From the NCBI GenBank assembly GCA_021773055.1, contig JAJFKV010000071.1, forward strand, positions 1 to 64,000: a stretch of 64,000 nt of DNA, in the 5' to 3' direction. Shown piece after piece: positions 8,643-19,000 of this stretch (within the stretch, counting starts at the first letter, position 1; every line of letters starts with the position of its first letter). Below the pieces are notes generated by a model. It worked only from the letters and a program-made list of their open reading frames with translations, searched no databases and was not told the origin of the DNA. The stretch is from Woeseiaceae bacterium. GTDB lineage: Bacteria; Pseudomonadota; Gammaproteobacteria; Steroidobacterales; Woeseiaceae. A program made the position numbers and the translations under genes.

Positions 8643-8666
8643 CGCTCGATTCCCACCACCTCCACC
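8643..8666 (+). other. tmRNA (ssrA) 3'-end-like fragment, putative attR of the island
   Basis: 'CGCTCGATTCCCACCACCTCCACCA' matches the usual 3' terminus of tmRNA (TψC 3' strand + acceptor + CCA). The upstream sequence cannot form the T-arm and has no tag ORF, so only the 3' end is present. Confidence 0.7.
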
Positions 8667-8676
8667 AAATAACAAT

Positions 8677-8701
8677 GCCGCCCCTTGTGGGCGGCGTTTT
8701 T
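8677..8701 (+). terminator. Rho-independent terminator just downstream of the ssrA 3' fragment
   Basis: GCCGCCC-CTTGT-GGGCGGC followed by GTTTTTG. Confidence 0.85.
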
Positions 8702-8951
8702 GCTTGGCGGGCAGTGTCGGGGAAGCGAAGCCACGTAGTGGGTTCACAAAAGGCGACGCAGTCCGTTTTGGCCGCGCACAGCGCGCCGCGAAGCGGTGAG
8801 CGGCCGAAGGCGGCGAATCTATTCCCACCACGTTCACCAGCGAATACAGGTTTTCCCTACTCCGTTTCTACGGTGTCTCGCCACCTGTGCTCAATCATCT
8901 TCTGTCGTAGTATCGTCTCAACAACTTCCAGACCGTGGCCGACACCAGATT

Positions 8952-9380
8952 ATGACAAGAAGAACACAGGGCTTCACACTGATCGAACTCATGATCGTCG
9001 TAGCGATCGTCGGTATCCTGGCGGCGCTCGCCGTGCCCGCATACCAGAGTTATGTGATTCGGGCGCAGGTTGCCGAGGGACTATCGCTTTCCTCCGGCGC
9101 GAAATTAGCAGTCAACGATTACTACAGCTATTCCGGAAGCTGGCCGAACGACAACGCCGAAGCTGGCTTGTCCGATGGCGACGATATCACCGGCGTGTAC
9201 ACGAAGCACATTGAAATCGAAGATAACGTCATCGAGATCAAATTTGGTAACGATGCTCACCCGGCGATTTTTGACGAAAAGATCGTGCTCACGGCTTCAA
9301 ATACCGATGGCGCTATTAATTGGGCATGCGCCGGTGATGGTGATATTGAAGAAAGATATTTGCCATCCGCATGCCGTTAG
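8952..9380 (+). CDS. Type IV pilin (PilA/PilE-like major pilin)
   Basis: Prepilin signature '[41 protein letters not shown]'. C-terminal Cys pair (WACAGD...LPSACR). ORF-track start at 8796 is too long; ATG at 8952 is in frame. Confidence 0.93.
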   Translation: MTRRTQGFTLIELMIVVAIVGILAALAVPAYQSYVIRAQVAEGLSLSSGAKLAVNDYYSYSGSWPNDNAEAGLSDGDDITGVYTKHIEIEDNVIEIKFGNDAHPAIFDEKIVLTASNTDGAINWACAGDGDIEERYLPSACR

Positions 9381-9401
9381 AGCGTTCCCGACGGACCTGA
9401 A

Positions 9402-11219
9402 TCAGGCCGCTACAGATGGCTCTACCGATGCCGACTTTTGCATTGGCAATCGGATGACAAGGCAGGTACCGCGCCCGACCGCGCTTGCCAGCGTAATCGC
9501 TCCATGGTGCTTTTCAACGATTATCGAATAGGCCGTACTCAAGCCCTGTCCGGTACCTTCGCCCACACCCTTGGTCGTGAAGAACGGATTGAATGCCTGA
9601 TCCTTAACCTCGGGCGTCATGCCGCAGCCGGTATCGACGATACGAATCTCAGCACAGCCTTCCAGCTTGCGGGTGCTTACGGTGATAGTCCCCTTCTCTT
9701 CTGAGCCATCACCGACAACCTGGGCGATCGCATGCGCGGAATTAACCAATCCGTTCAGGATCACCTGATTAATTTCATTGAGCTGGCAAAATACGTTGGG
9801 CAGTTTCGGATCCAGATCCGTCACCATTTTAGCCACGCTCGCCCACTCATTGGTTGCCACCGTAATGGTGCTTTCGATCGATTGATTCAAATTCACATGT
9901 GCTTTTTCGCTGGACGGACGTGCAAAGTCCTTCAGTGCCCGGACGATTTTCGTGACATGTTTTACGCCTTCCAGCGATGAGTCCATGGCCCGCGGGATTT
10001 CATCGCGAAGGTAATCCACATCTGCATCATCCAAAGCCTGACGAATCACGTCGTTGCTAATCACGGCTTCGGCATTGGCCGCCAAAACACCCATCTTCTC
10101 AATTAACTGTCCCATGTCACCGAAGGCCTCTTGCAGGAATCGTGTGTTATCGGCGATGTACTGTGACGGCGTGTTGATTTCATGTGCTACGCCCGCTGCC
10201 AACTGTCCAATGGATTTCATTTTCTCAGACTGCACCAGGTTGTTCTGCGCGGCCTGCAATTCCTCGTTGGCTTGCACCAACTCCCGGGTTCGCGCCGCCA
10301 CTTCTTTTTCGAGATTCTCATTGGCGTTGCGTATTACTTCCTGTGCTTGCTTCTCCTGCGTAACGTCAAAACCGCAGCTAATTAGTCCGAGGAACTCATC
10401 GCCGTTCAAATAACGCGGCATCACGGATTCATTAATCCACCGGTATGTTCCATCAGCATGGAGCAAACGATACTCAAACTTGCAGCCGACGCGTTCTTTG
10501 AATGCTTTAGCCAGTTGGCCCTGCACGGCGCTACGGTCGTCCGCTTGTACGCAATCAAGCCGTGACGCGCGCAGGAAAGACAGGTCTTTACCGGTAAATC
10601 CCTGTAAATGCTGATTGCAGTACTGCACGTTCGTATCAGGACCGGCCATCCAGATTAGTGCCGGGACACTATCAGCAAGGTCTCGGAATCGGTCCTGACT
10701 TTCTCGCAGCGCCGCGATCAGGTTTGGTGCCACGACCTCAGGCGCTTTCGTCGACCTCACTTGCTTTGCATCAGCGTCAAACAGACAACCTCCATGACAC
10801 TGTTCATTTATGGCGGCCATCGTCTTGTCGGTGCCGACAATGTGGTCGATCAACCAGGCCACCAGATATTCCATCAGTTCGCCCGAGAGCTCGGCAGCTC
10901 CGCTGGCATGCGCTTCTTGTGCGGCGACAATCTTATCGACGAAGGCATCGTGCTGAGCTTTGTGCTCGACATAGTGCTCCCGATCGAAGCTCGGGTCCGC
11001 CATTACGCGTTCTTCATTGGCGAAGTGATACTGCGTGTACTCAATAAGCCCAGCCAGCAACTCAGCTAACAAGGTATCGTCGCTGCCATTTTGAATCGCC
11101 TCGTCCAGTGCATTGATCATTTCGACCAAACGCTGGTGCTGGTCATCAACGGTGTCTATATGCACCGAATAGCTATCGTCCCACTTAAATATTCCCACAG
11201 CGGCCGCTCTAAATAGCAA
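9402..11219 (-). CDS. Hemerythrin-like domain + PAS + sensor histidine kinase
   Basis: Bacteriohemerythrin motif 'DDQHQRLVEMINALDEAI...FANEERVM...HKAQHDAFV', PAS ('LIWMAGPDTNVQYCNQHLQGFTG'), H-box 'LAAGVAHEINTPSQYI', G-boxes 'DTGCGMTPEV...GTGQGLSTAYSI'. Confidence 0.93.
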   Translation of the reverse strand: MLFRAAAVGIFKWDDSYSVHIDTVDDQHQRLVEMINALDEAIQNGSDDTLLAELLAGLIEYTQYHFANEERVMADPSFDREHYVEHKAQHDAFVDKIVAAQEAHASGAAELSGELMEYLVAWLIDHIVGTDKTMAAINEQCHGGCLFDADAKQVRSTKAPEVVAPNLIAALRESQDRFRDLADSVPALIWMAGPDTNVQYCNQHLQGFTGKDLSFLRASRLDCVQADDRSAVQGQLAKAFKERVGCKFEYRLLHADGTYRWINESVMPRYLNGDEFLGLISCGFDVTQEKQAQEVIRNANENLEKEVAARTRELVQANEELQAAQNNLVQSEKMKSIGQLAAGVAHEINTPSQYIADNTRFLQEAFGDMGQLIEKMGVLAANAEAVISNDVIRQALDDADVDYLRDEIPRAMDSSLEGVKHVTKIVRALKDFARPSSEKAHVNLNQSIESTITVATNEWASVAKMVTDLDPKLPNVFCQLNEINQVILNGLVNSAHAIAQVVGDGSEEKGTITVSTRKLEGCAEIRIVDTGCGMTPEVKDQAFNPFFTTKGVGEGTGQGLSTAYSIIVEKHHGAITLASAVGRGTCLVIRLPMQKSASVEPSVAA

Positions 11220-11267
11220 GTTACCTTACTAATTATCGGCTGAGGCATCGTGATCTTTAGGATGCGG

Positions 11268-11807
11268 CTACTTATTGGCGAGCACTTCCTTTACTCGACC
11301 TTCCAGCCGAGTCATGCCGCCATTCTTGCCATACTGAAGCGCTGTCGCATCGTCGGCACCGGCCAGGCTCGCGCGTAACGCGAGCAACGCACCGACCCTG
11401 TTGCCACTGGCGCAATGTACCAGCACAGGGCCAGCAGCTGAACCAATCAGATGATCCAGCTTAGCCGCATTTTCGAAGCTGATGCCGTCTGGCTTGGTGA
11501 TCGGAAATACAATGTAGTCCATGCCCAGGTCGTCAATCACGACCGCCTCGTCCATGCCGCGATCTTCCTTGGCAGCACGCATATCGATAACCGTCGTATA
11601 ACCTTGCTCGGCAAATATCTTTAACGCAGCCGCATTTGGCTGCCCCGCTGAGGTAATTCCATCGACCGGCTGCACATTGCCCGACTTGACGACAGCGCCG
11701 AGATCGACGATCAGGGTCGACTCGGTATGCTGGCGCTCTGCACACGCGGCGGCAGAAAGAACTGCCGCCACAATTACCAACAATAGTTTTCCTGGCATTT
11801 TAATCAC
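11268..11807 (-). CDS. Exported beta-lactamase-hydrolase-like / DSP-type protein phosphatase
   Basis: Signal peptide; phosphatase P-loop 'HCASGNRVG'; 'ITSAGQPNAAALKIFAEQGYTTVIDMR'. Confidence 0.8.
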   Translation of the reverse strand: MIKMPGKLLLVIVAAVLSAAACAERQHTESTLIVDLGAVVKSGNVQPVDGITSAGQPNAAALKIFAEQGYTTVIDMRAAKEDRGMDEAVVIDDLGMDYIVFPITKPDGISFENAAKLDHLIGSAAGPVLVHCASGNRVGALLALRASLAGADDATALQYGKNGGMTRLEGRVKEVLANK

Positions 11808-13524
11808 TCAGTTGCATTAGGCCGTTGATTTCCACGCCTCGTTCGGTGAAATGAACCTCAACGGACATCCGTTCGTACATACTACCGGACAGGATCATAA
11901 TCTCACTCATCGCTTCTCGAATAGCTGCGGGCATTTTGTCTTCATCATCAGCAGCGCGTGCTTTTGACATCGCTTCAGCGACCATCGAATAATAACGAGC
12001 CGAATCCATACTCATACTCATGAACGGTGCCGGTTCGGCACTATCCGCCACCAGCATGTCGGCAGAGTTTGATTCCGCACCGTCGCCCAACGAGATGGAC
12101 AATGCATCCGTAGACAATGCCGCAAAGACTTCATCCGCAATCACTGCGAGCTGTGTCAGCTCCAGTTTAACCGGCTTGCCATCGGGAACAAGGTTCAACG
12201 CAGCTATCTGCGGATCCATCAGTGCCGCCATCATAATCAGCGACTCTGCGTTTTCGACGGCAAAGAGTATCGACGCGTCGATTGACTCCGGCATACCACC
12301 GCTCGACATATCCAATCCCTGAATGTCAGCAATATTCGCAACAAATCCGCGGAAGTTGTAGACAACGGGCGGCAGCGGTTGATTGAGAATCTCACGACCT
12401 TTCGCAACACCTGCCTGCAGCTCCGCAAACTTGTCGCACTCGTACGGATCAGCCTCCATCGCGTCCAGGCGTGCTTCGTAAAACTCACGCAGCGCCATCG
12501 GGTTTAAGCTAAGTCCCAGAGACATGAATCCACCCGGATCGGTACCAAGACCAGGAACTGCAGCAGGAATGCTCTCCAGACCCTCGGCAATGTCCGCACG
12601 CAACTCGACGATGACGGTACTTCCGAACTGTCGGGAGGATACCTGTGTATAGCCAAATACGATTCGAGGTGCGATCCCGGCCATGACCATGATCTCAGCA
12701 GCACAGACATCCGTAACCTCCGGCGGCTGCTCCCCTATTGCGGTAAAAAAATCATTGTCCTGCTCAGTCCGGTTGCCGGCGAAAATGCCCGCCAGTCGTT
12801 CGGTGTCTACAAAACCTGTCAGGTGAGCCGAAAAGCCGTATTCCTTTTGGATGGCTCGTAGTAGCTTGCTTTTTTTCAGGTTCTTGCGAGGTGTATCGAT
12901 ACCCAGAGCCAGGGCAACCTGTGCTTCGTCATATTGCGCTGGCACGACGGTAATGACAGCGTGATCATCCAGAGTCGTAATGACCAGCTTGATCTTGTCA
13001 GCTTCGACGTATTGATAGGACTCACCCTTGGCTGATCCGATCGAAAGTGCTTTGCCCGCCTTTTCTTCTATTCTTGCTACCGCAGCGTCAAACAGGTCCG
13101 TATCCGAAAGCTCCAGTCGCAGCACGGGCAGCAGCCCGTTGCCATAAAACACGAACGCGGACTTACGCTCAATTCCGGCGCCGCGTATACCCTCGAGACT
13201 CATCAATCCGAGGACCTCTTCCATCAGGCCACGGAGTCGTTCCGCCTCATCGGCAGCGCCGTCTTCCGATGACATCTTGCCGAGCTGCTCCGCCATCACA
13301 TGCCGCAGCACGCTCTGATAAGCCTGCAGAATTTCATCAATAGTGGGTTCGAGCTTGTCTGCCAGATCCGCGGGCAACGCTTCAGTCGACGCAAAAGCGT
13401 AGGGTGTGTCTGCGGGAATGTACTTCAGTAAATCTGCAGAATTGCCCGATGCTGCATGCGCACTTGAAACTGCAATTAGCGATACGGCAATGGTAACAAT
13501 GGTGCGTTTGGCTATCTTGATCAT
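11800..13524 (-). CDS. Exported hypothetical protein (574 aa)
   Basis: Signal peptide 'MIKIAKRTIVTIAVSLIAVSSAHAA'; overlaps the downstream phosphatase ORF by 8 bp (probable operon). Confidence 0.8.
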   Translation of the reverse strand: MIKIAKRTIVTIAVSLIAVSSAHAASGNSADLLKYIPADTPYAFASTEALPADLADKLEPTIDEILQAYQSVLRHVMAEQLGKMSSEDGAADEAERLRGLMEEVLGLMSLEGIRGAGIERKSAFVFYGNGLLPVLRLELSDTDLFDAAVARIEEKAGKALSIGSAKGESYQYVEADKIKLVITTLDDHAVITVVPAQYDEAQVALALGIDTPRKNLKKSKLLRAIQKEYGFSAHLTGFVDTERLAGIFAGNRTEQDNDFFTAIGEQPPEVTDVCAAEIMVMAGIAPRIVFGYTQVSSRQFGSTVIVELRADIAEGLESIPAAVPGLGTDPGGFMSLGLSLNPMALREFYEARLDAMEADPYECDKFAELQAGVAKGREILNQPLPPVVYNFRGFVANIADIQGLDMSSGGMPESIDASILFAVENAESLIMMAALMDPQIAALNLVPDGKPVKLELTQLAVIADEVFAALSTDALSISLGDGAESNSADMLVADSAEPAPFMSMSMDSARYYSMVAEAMSKARAADDEDKMPAAIREAMSEIMILSGSMYERMSVEVHFTERGVEINGLMQLSD

Positions 13525-13741
13525 GGTTACTAGTCCTGAAGAAAATCAACGAAATTCTACGCAAATGCCAGCATGGTTCAGTGCGGCTGGTCACATACGA
13601 ACGATTCCGCAACCAGTGGTTGCGGACATCATTTCAGTGTCGAAGACGAGTAAAGTAGCGATTGCTGACGCCTTATTATGTGCGGTGATTTTGCATCGAT
13701 CCGCTTGGCGTCTTGGCGCTACCATAACATAGCAATACACT

Positions 13742-14230
13742 GTGTCCATGAGAATTACGGAAATTGAACGGCGCGATTTCGACGCCGTGTTGACGCTCAA
13801 CGACGAATCGATACCGCACGTCAACCGAATTGGCATCGAGGATCTGCAGTGGTTTTGCGCTAACGGCGCATTCGTTCGAGTCGCAAGTATTGATGGCCGC
13901 CTGGCCGGGTTTCTCATCGGCTTACGCCCGGGAACCAACTATGCAAGCGTGAATTACCAGTGGTTTTGCGATAACTATGACGACTTCGCATACGTTGATC
14001 GGGTCGCCGTTTCGAAATGGGCGCGGCGCAGAGGAGTCGCTGAATCACTATATGCCGCTTTCATGTCCTCACAGCCGGACGCGCCGGTAATGACCTGCGA
14101 GGTCAATATCCGTCCGCCAAACGAAGCATCCATGCTGTATCACAAACGTTTGGGATTTCGCCAGATAGGATCTCAGGAGACCGGTGGTGGTGAAAAAGAG
14201 GTCGCGTTATTGGAGAAGCCGCGTGATTAA
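13742..14230 (+). CDS. GNAT-family N-acetyltransferase
   Basis: 'AYVDRVAVSKWARRRGVAESLYAAFM...CEVNIRPPNEASMLYHKRLGFRQIG'. Confidence 0.88.
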   Translation: MSMRITEIERRDFDAVLTLNDESIPHVNRIGIEDLQWFCANGAFVRVASIDGRLAGFLIGLRPGTNYASVNYQWFCDNYDDFAYVDRVAVSKWARRRGVAESLYAAFMSSQPDAPVMTCEVNIRPPNEASMLYHKRLGFRQIGSQETGGGEKEVALLEKPRD

Positions 14231-15153
14231 CGCAAAGGCGAGTAGTGAAATTTCGAGTCGAACTTTTCTCCGGCTTCGATACGAACAGGTAATCGGTTTC
14301 GCGGCGAGGCAACCGGACAGGTTGAAAAATCATTGAACGCGCAGGGTGGGCTGTAAGACTTGTTGAAGTCGAGAATCGTCTTGCCATCCTCGCCAGGCAT
14401 TGTCGAATATAAAAAGCGCCCTGCCCCGTAGGTCGAATCATGGCTGGTTTGATCACCAAACACATAAAACAGACTGTCGCCCGACGCATAAGCCTCGAGT
14501 CGGTAAAGTTGCCCGTCGATCTCAAATTCGACAACTCCCGGTGACTCCGGGTAATAGCCGAGTCCCTCAATAACCGTCCCGACATTGGCGATCTTCGGTT
14601 CGGCATAACGACGCAATGTCGCCTCCACTCGAAGCAACGGGTTGATATCAAAATACGGCAACGGTCCGAAATTATCGACAAATGGATGTTCGAAATCACG
14701 CAGCCGAACTCCGAATCGGCCCGCCCTTTCGACGACCGTCCATGCGAGCGAACCGTGGGTGATGGTCACGCCGTGATCAGTGGTATCCGCGGCGATCTCT
14801 ATTTCTTCAACCTGCACACCATCACTGCGGATATCCATGCCAGGTAATACGGTCATTGATACCCCGTTTTCAGTCACCTCGAAGACGCCGATGTCAGGCG
14901 GTGCGTTGCCTCCAAATATCACGTCATTTGTCTCGGCTGAGCCGAAGCTGTAGGTGCCCGCCTCCAACCAAAAAAGCCCGATCTGGGTAAGGTACCCGTG
15001 AGGGGCTTTCAGTCGTTGCAACCGCCCGGCACGCCACTCCAGCACTTCCTGAACGTGGACCGATTCATTAAATGTTGCGCCACTCTCACTACAGGAGGCC
15101 AGAACAAGCGCCAGCAGAGGGGCTGTAAGCCATACAGCTAGTCGTTTATTCAT
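14227..15153 (-). CDS. DUF1684-type lipoprotein
   Basis: Lipobox 'LVLASC'; 'LDFNKSYSPPCAFNDFSTCPVASPRNRLPVRIEAGEK' is characteristic of DUF1684. Confidence 0.85.
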   Translation of the reverse strand: MNKRLAVWLTAPLLALVLASCSESGATFNESVHVQEVLEWRAGRLQRLKAPHGYLTQIGLFWLEAGTYSFGSAETNDVIFGGNAPPDIGVFEVTENGVSMTVLPGMDIRSDGVQVEEIEIAADTTDHGVTITHGSLAWTVVERAGRFGVRLRDFEHPFVDNFGPLPYFDINPLLRVEATLRRYAEPKIANVGTVIEGLGYYPESPGVVEFEIDGQLYRLEAYASGDSLFYVFGDQTSHDSTYGAGRFLYSTMPGEDGKTILDFNKSYSPPCAFNDFSTCPVASPRNRLPVRIEAGEKFDSKFHYSPLR

Positions 15154-15225
15154 GGATAGTAGTGTGCCATATCAATTCTCGGATTGGGTCACTATAATCC
15201 GCGCCTCAATCGAGAGCCCACCTTC

Positions 15226-17052
15226 ATGTCAGAACTATCCAAACTACGAAATATCGCGATCATCGCGCACGTCGACCATGGCAAGACAACGCTGGTCGAT
15301 CAGCTGCTACAACAGTCCGGCACGCTCGGAGCTCGAGCTGCTGTACCCGATCGCGTCATGGACTCGAGCGATCTGGAGCGTGAACGCGGTATCACGATTC
15401 TGGCAAAGAATACGGCCGTCAAATGGAATGACTATCGCATCAATATCGTCGACACGCCGGGACACGCCGACTTCGGTGGTGAAGTCGAACGCGTACTGTC
15501 GATGGTGGACAGCGTGCTACTGCTGGTCGATGCCGTTGAAGGTCCAATGCCACAAACGCGCTTTGTAACCGAGAAAGCGTTTGCACAGGGCCTGGTGCCG
15601 GTTGTAGTGATCAACAAGATCGATCGTGATGGCGCACGACCTGATTGGGTCGTCAATCAGACGTTCGATTTATTTGATCGTCTTGGTGCCACAGATGAGC
15701 AGCTGAACTTCCCGATCATCTACGCTTCGGCTCTGAACGGCTACGCCAGTGAAAGCCCGGATACCCGCGAAGGCAACATGGATCCGCTGTTCGAGACTAT
15801 CGTCAAGCACGTACCGCATCCGGACGTTGATCTCGACGGTCCTTTGCAACTGCAGGTTTCGAGCCTTGACTACGATACCTATGTTGGTGTTCTGGGTATC
15901 GGCCGCATTAGTCGCGGTACGATAAATGCGAATGCACCGATAAGCATCGTTGCTCCGGACGCTACATCACGACGTGGCCGAGTGCTGGAACTGTTCGGTT
16001 TCGATGGCCTGAAACGTCAACGCATTCAGTCGGCTACCGCAGGCGACATCGTCGTTTTCAGCGGTATCGAAAATTTGAATATCTCGGACACAATATGCGA
16101 CCGGGACCACGAGGAAGCTTTGCCTGCTTTGAGCGTCGATGAACCGACGGTCAACATGACATTTCAGGTCAACAAGTCACCATTCGCCGGACAGGATGGC
16201 AAATATCTGACCAGTCGTCAGATTCGCGAACGTCTGGAACAGGAGCTCAAGCATAACGTTGCTCTGCGCGTAGACCACACCAGTGACCCCGACAAGTTCA
16301 GGGTCTCGGGACGCGGTGAATTGCATTTATCTGTGCTCGTCGAAACCATGCGCCGCGAAGGCTTTGAGCTCGCCGTATCTCGACCGGAAGTGATCATGCA
16401 CGACGTAGACGGCGTGGAGCATGAACCCTGGGAGCAACTGACTGTCGACTTTGATGAAGCCTACCAAGGCGCCGTAATGACGCGCCTGGCCGATCGCAAG
16501 GGCGAGCTGCAAAACATGCTCCCGGACGGCAAAGGTCGTATGCGACTGGACTACAAGATCCCGACCCGCGGCCTCATCGGATTCCGTACCGAGTACTTGA
16601 CGGCAACATCAGGAACCGGCCTCATTTATCACGTTCTGGACGAATACGCGCCGCGAGTCAAAGGCATGATCGCTCAGCGCAGCAACGGCACTCTCGTCTC
16701 AATGGTCCAGGGTAAAGCGCTGGCCTACGCCCTGTTCAACCTGCAGGAGCGGGGCAAGTTATTTTTAGGCCATGGCGCACCCGTCTATGAAGGCATGATT
16801 ATCGGCATACACAAACGCCAGAACGATCTGGTCGTGAATCCGACGAAAGCCAAACAACTGAACAACATACGCGCAGCTGGAACGGACGAAAACCTGATCC
16901 TGACAACGCCGTTGCGCTATTCGCTGGAACAGTCGCTGGAGTTTCTGGATGACGATGAGCTTCTGGAAGTAACGCCGACTAATTTGCGACTGCGCAAGAA
17001 GATGTTGACCGAGATTGATCGCAAGCGAGAGTCGCGCCTGAAAGTATCGTGA
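15226..17052 (+). CDS. typA: Translational GTPase TypA/BipA
   Basis: '[25 protein letters not shown]...[28 protein letters not shown]'; full-length from ATG 15226. Confidence 0.97.
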   Translation: MSELSKLRNIAIIAHVDHGKTTLVDQLLQQSGTLGARAAVPDRVMDSSDLERERGITILAKNTAVKWNDYRINIVDTPGHADFGGEVERVLSMVDSVLLLVDAVEGPMPQTRFVTEKAFAQGLVPVVVINKIDRDGARPDWVVNQTFDLFDRLGATDEQLNFPIIYASALNGYASESPDTREGNMDPLFETIVKHVPHPDVDLDGPLQLQVSSLDYDTYVGVLGIGRISRGTINANAPISIVAPDATSRRGRVLELFGFDGLKRQRIQSATAGDIVVFSGIENLNISDTICDRDHEEALPALSVDEPTVNMTFQVNKSPFAGQDGKYLTSRQIRERLEQELKHNVALRVDHTSDPDKFRVSGRGELHLSVLVETMRREGFELAVSRPEVIMHDVDGVEHEPWEQLTVDFDEAYQGAVMTRLADRKGELQNMLPDGKGRMRLDYKIPTRGLIGFRTEYLTATSGTGLIYHVLDEYAPRVKGMIAQRSNGTLVSMVQGKALAYALFNLQERGKLFLGHGAPVYEGMIIGIHKRQNDLVVNPTKAKQLNNIRAAGTDENLILTTPLRYSLEQSLEFLDDDELLEVTPTNLRLRKKMLTEIDRKRESRLKVS

Positions 17053-18047
17053 GCGACGATGCCGCAACACTGGCTTTCGCCGACCTGCGGCCCGAAGACA
17101 TTGTTGCGACTTTGGACGACCTGGGGTTTGACTGTGACGGTCGTTTTCTTGCGCTAAACAGTTACGAGAATCGTGTTTATCAGATCGGCATCGAAGACGA
17201 GCGACCCGTGGTTGCGAAATTCTACCGCCCGAGCCGTTGGTCGGATGAATCGATCCGGGAAGAACATGAGTTTTCACTCGCTCTTGCAGCGCAGGAAATT
17301 CCTGTCGTGCCACCGCTCGAAATTGACGGCGATACCCTGAAGCAGGCCGGACACTATCGTCTTGCTGTCTTCCTTTGTCGTGGCGGTCGGGCACCGGATC
17401 TGGATAACTACGAATTGCTCACTCAATTGGGGCGACTGGTGGCAAGAATCCACCTCGAAGGCGAGGTGTCATCGTTCAAGCACAGGCCGCGCATCGACAT
17501 CAACAGCTACGGCGTCGAATCGATTGACTATCTTCTCGCCAATGATTTCATACCCGAAGCTAACTGTGCCGCCTACGAAAGTATCGCGGAGTTGGTACTC
17601 GACGGTGTAGAGGCCTGTTTCGAACGCGCAGGAAATACACAGGAACTTCGACTGCACGGTGATTTTCATCCGGGCAATGTTCTGGTGAACCAGGACCGAC
17701 TTCATATTGTAGACCTTGATGACTGCCGTCATGGGCCTGCGGTTCAAGACCTGTGGATGTTTCTGTCCGGCGACCGTGCGGAACAAACACCGCAACTGGA
17801 AGCACTCCTGGAAGGCTACCAGTCATTTCGTCGTTTCGACCCGAGAGAATTACACCTTATTGAAGCTTTGCGAAGCCTGCGTATCATGCACTACTCCGCG
17901 TGGCTGGCCAGACGTTGGGAAGACCCTGCGTTCAAAATCGCGTTCCCGTGGTTCGATAGCCCGCGTTATTGGGACGATCATGTGCTCGCACTGCGGGAAC
18001 AGGTGGCTTTGATGCAGGAAGCACCACTGGAATGGCGCGATTTCTGA
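17049..18047 (+). CDS. srkA: Stress response kinase A (SrkA/YihE)
   Basis: 'FLALNSYENRVYQIGIEDERPVVAKFYRPSRWSDESIREEHEF...LHGDFHPGNVLV...IVDLDDCRHGPAVQDLWM'; GTG start overlapping typA. Confidence 0.93.
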   Translation: MSDDAATLAFADLRPEDIVATLDDLGFDCDGRFLALNSYENRVYQIGIEDERPVVAKFYRPSRWSDESIREEHEFSLALAAQEIPVVPPLEIDGDTLKQAGHYRLAVFLCRGGRAPDLDNYELLTQLGRLVARIHLEGEVSSFKHRPRIDINSYGVESIDYLLANDFIPEANCAAYESIAELVLDGVEACFERAGNTQELRLHGDFHPGNVLVNQDRLHIVDLDDCRHGPAVQDLWMFLSGDRAEQTPQLEALLEGYQSFRRFDPRELHLIEALRSLRIMHYSAWLARRWEDPAFKIAFPWFDSPRYWDDHVLALREQVALMQEAPLEWRDF

Positions 18048-18059
18048 CTGAGTTATCGA

Positions 18060-18812
18060 CTAGCGAGATGGCAATCTCTGCCGCCGGGGTCCTATTTCAA
18101 AGCGATCGATCCAGCGTGAGAAAGTTTTTCGACTCAGTGCTTCAAGGTCAGCAATCAACTCCAGACTTTGCGACCGAATAGTATCCGGCTCTACTCTCCC
18201 CTGCTCTTCCAGCAAGATTTTCTGATTGGCGGGCACTGTGAGCCAGCGTTCGATAAGCGATCTGTTCATCTCCAGATGAAACTGCAGGCCGTAAGCATGT
18301 TCACCGTGTCTAAACGCCTGGACATTGCTGCCGGTTGACGTAGCCAGATGAACAGACCCGGGTGGCAGGATGATGCCGTCTTCGTGCCACTGAAAAACTT
18401 TCTGGTTTCTTGCGAATGTCGACAGTACCGGGTCGCCGATTCCTGCGGTGGTCAGGTCTACGTCATACCAGCCGATCTCGCGCGTCGCGTTTCTGCTAAC
18501 CGCTCCACCTAGCGCCTTCGCAAGCAACTGTGCGCCGAGACAAATGCCCAACACCGATATGTCCCTGCTTACAGCCTCACGAATAATCTCAATCTCCGAA
18601 ATCAGATTCGGATGCATCTCGGTCTGATCACAATTCATTGGCCCTCCCAATATTATGAGAGCTTCATAACCGTCGATGCTGGGACGAGATTCCGGCTCAC
18701 GACCGAAATTGACGTAGCGAATGCGAAATCCCGCTTCCTTCAGCAACGGGTCCAATGTGCCCAACGGCTCATAGGGAACATGCTGAAACACGAGTATTTT
18801 TGGTCTGGCCAT
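18060..18812 (-). CDS. Class I glutamine amidotransferase-domain protein (GMP synthase-like)
   Basis: 'LGICLGAQLLAKALGG' and 'GLQFHLEM'. Confidence 0.9.
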   Translation of the reverse strand: MARPKILVFQHVPYEPLGTLDPLLKEAGFRIRYVNFGREPESRPSIDGYEALIILGGPMNCDQTEMHPNLISEIEIIREAVSRDISVLGICLGAQLLAKALGGAVSRNATREIGWYDVDLTTAGIGDPVLSTFARNQKVFQWHEDGIILPPGSVHLATSTGSNVQAFRHGEHAYGLQFHLEMNRSLIERWLTVPANQKILLEEQGRVEPDTIRSQSLELIADLEALSRKTFSRWIDRFEIGPRRQRLPSR

Positions 18813-19000
18813 GATTAAAACCGGAATTCTGGAGTTGTGCGGAAGAATGCGTCTTTATACCTATACTTGCATTTGCACTCCAATGGTCGCCGAACTAAAG
18901 TAGCAAAGAGCTGAATTTGGCACATTTGCGTGGAACTATGGGCGCCGGTGTTGCTCTGATATAGCAGTCTTTCCTATTCATCCGCGCGGGTTTCGACCAT

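Noticed and set aside
8270-8666. Complete tmRNA gene
   Set aside because: Only the 3' end matches. There is no tag-peptide ORF, no 5' acceptor strand and no T-arm partner, and the interval overlaps the SUFU coding sequence.
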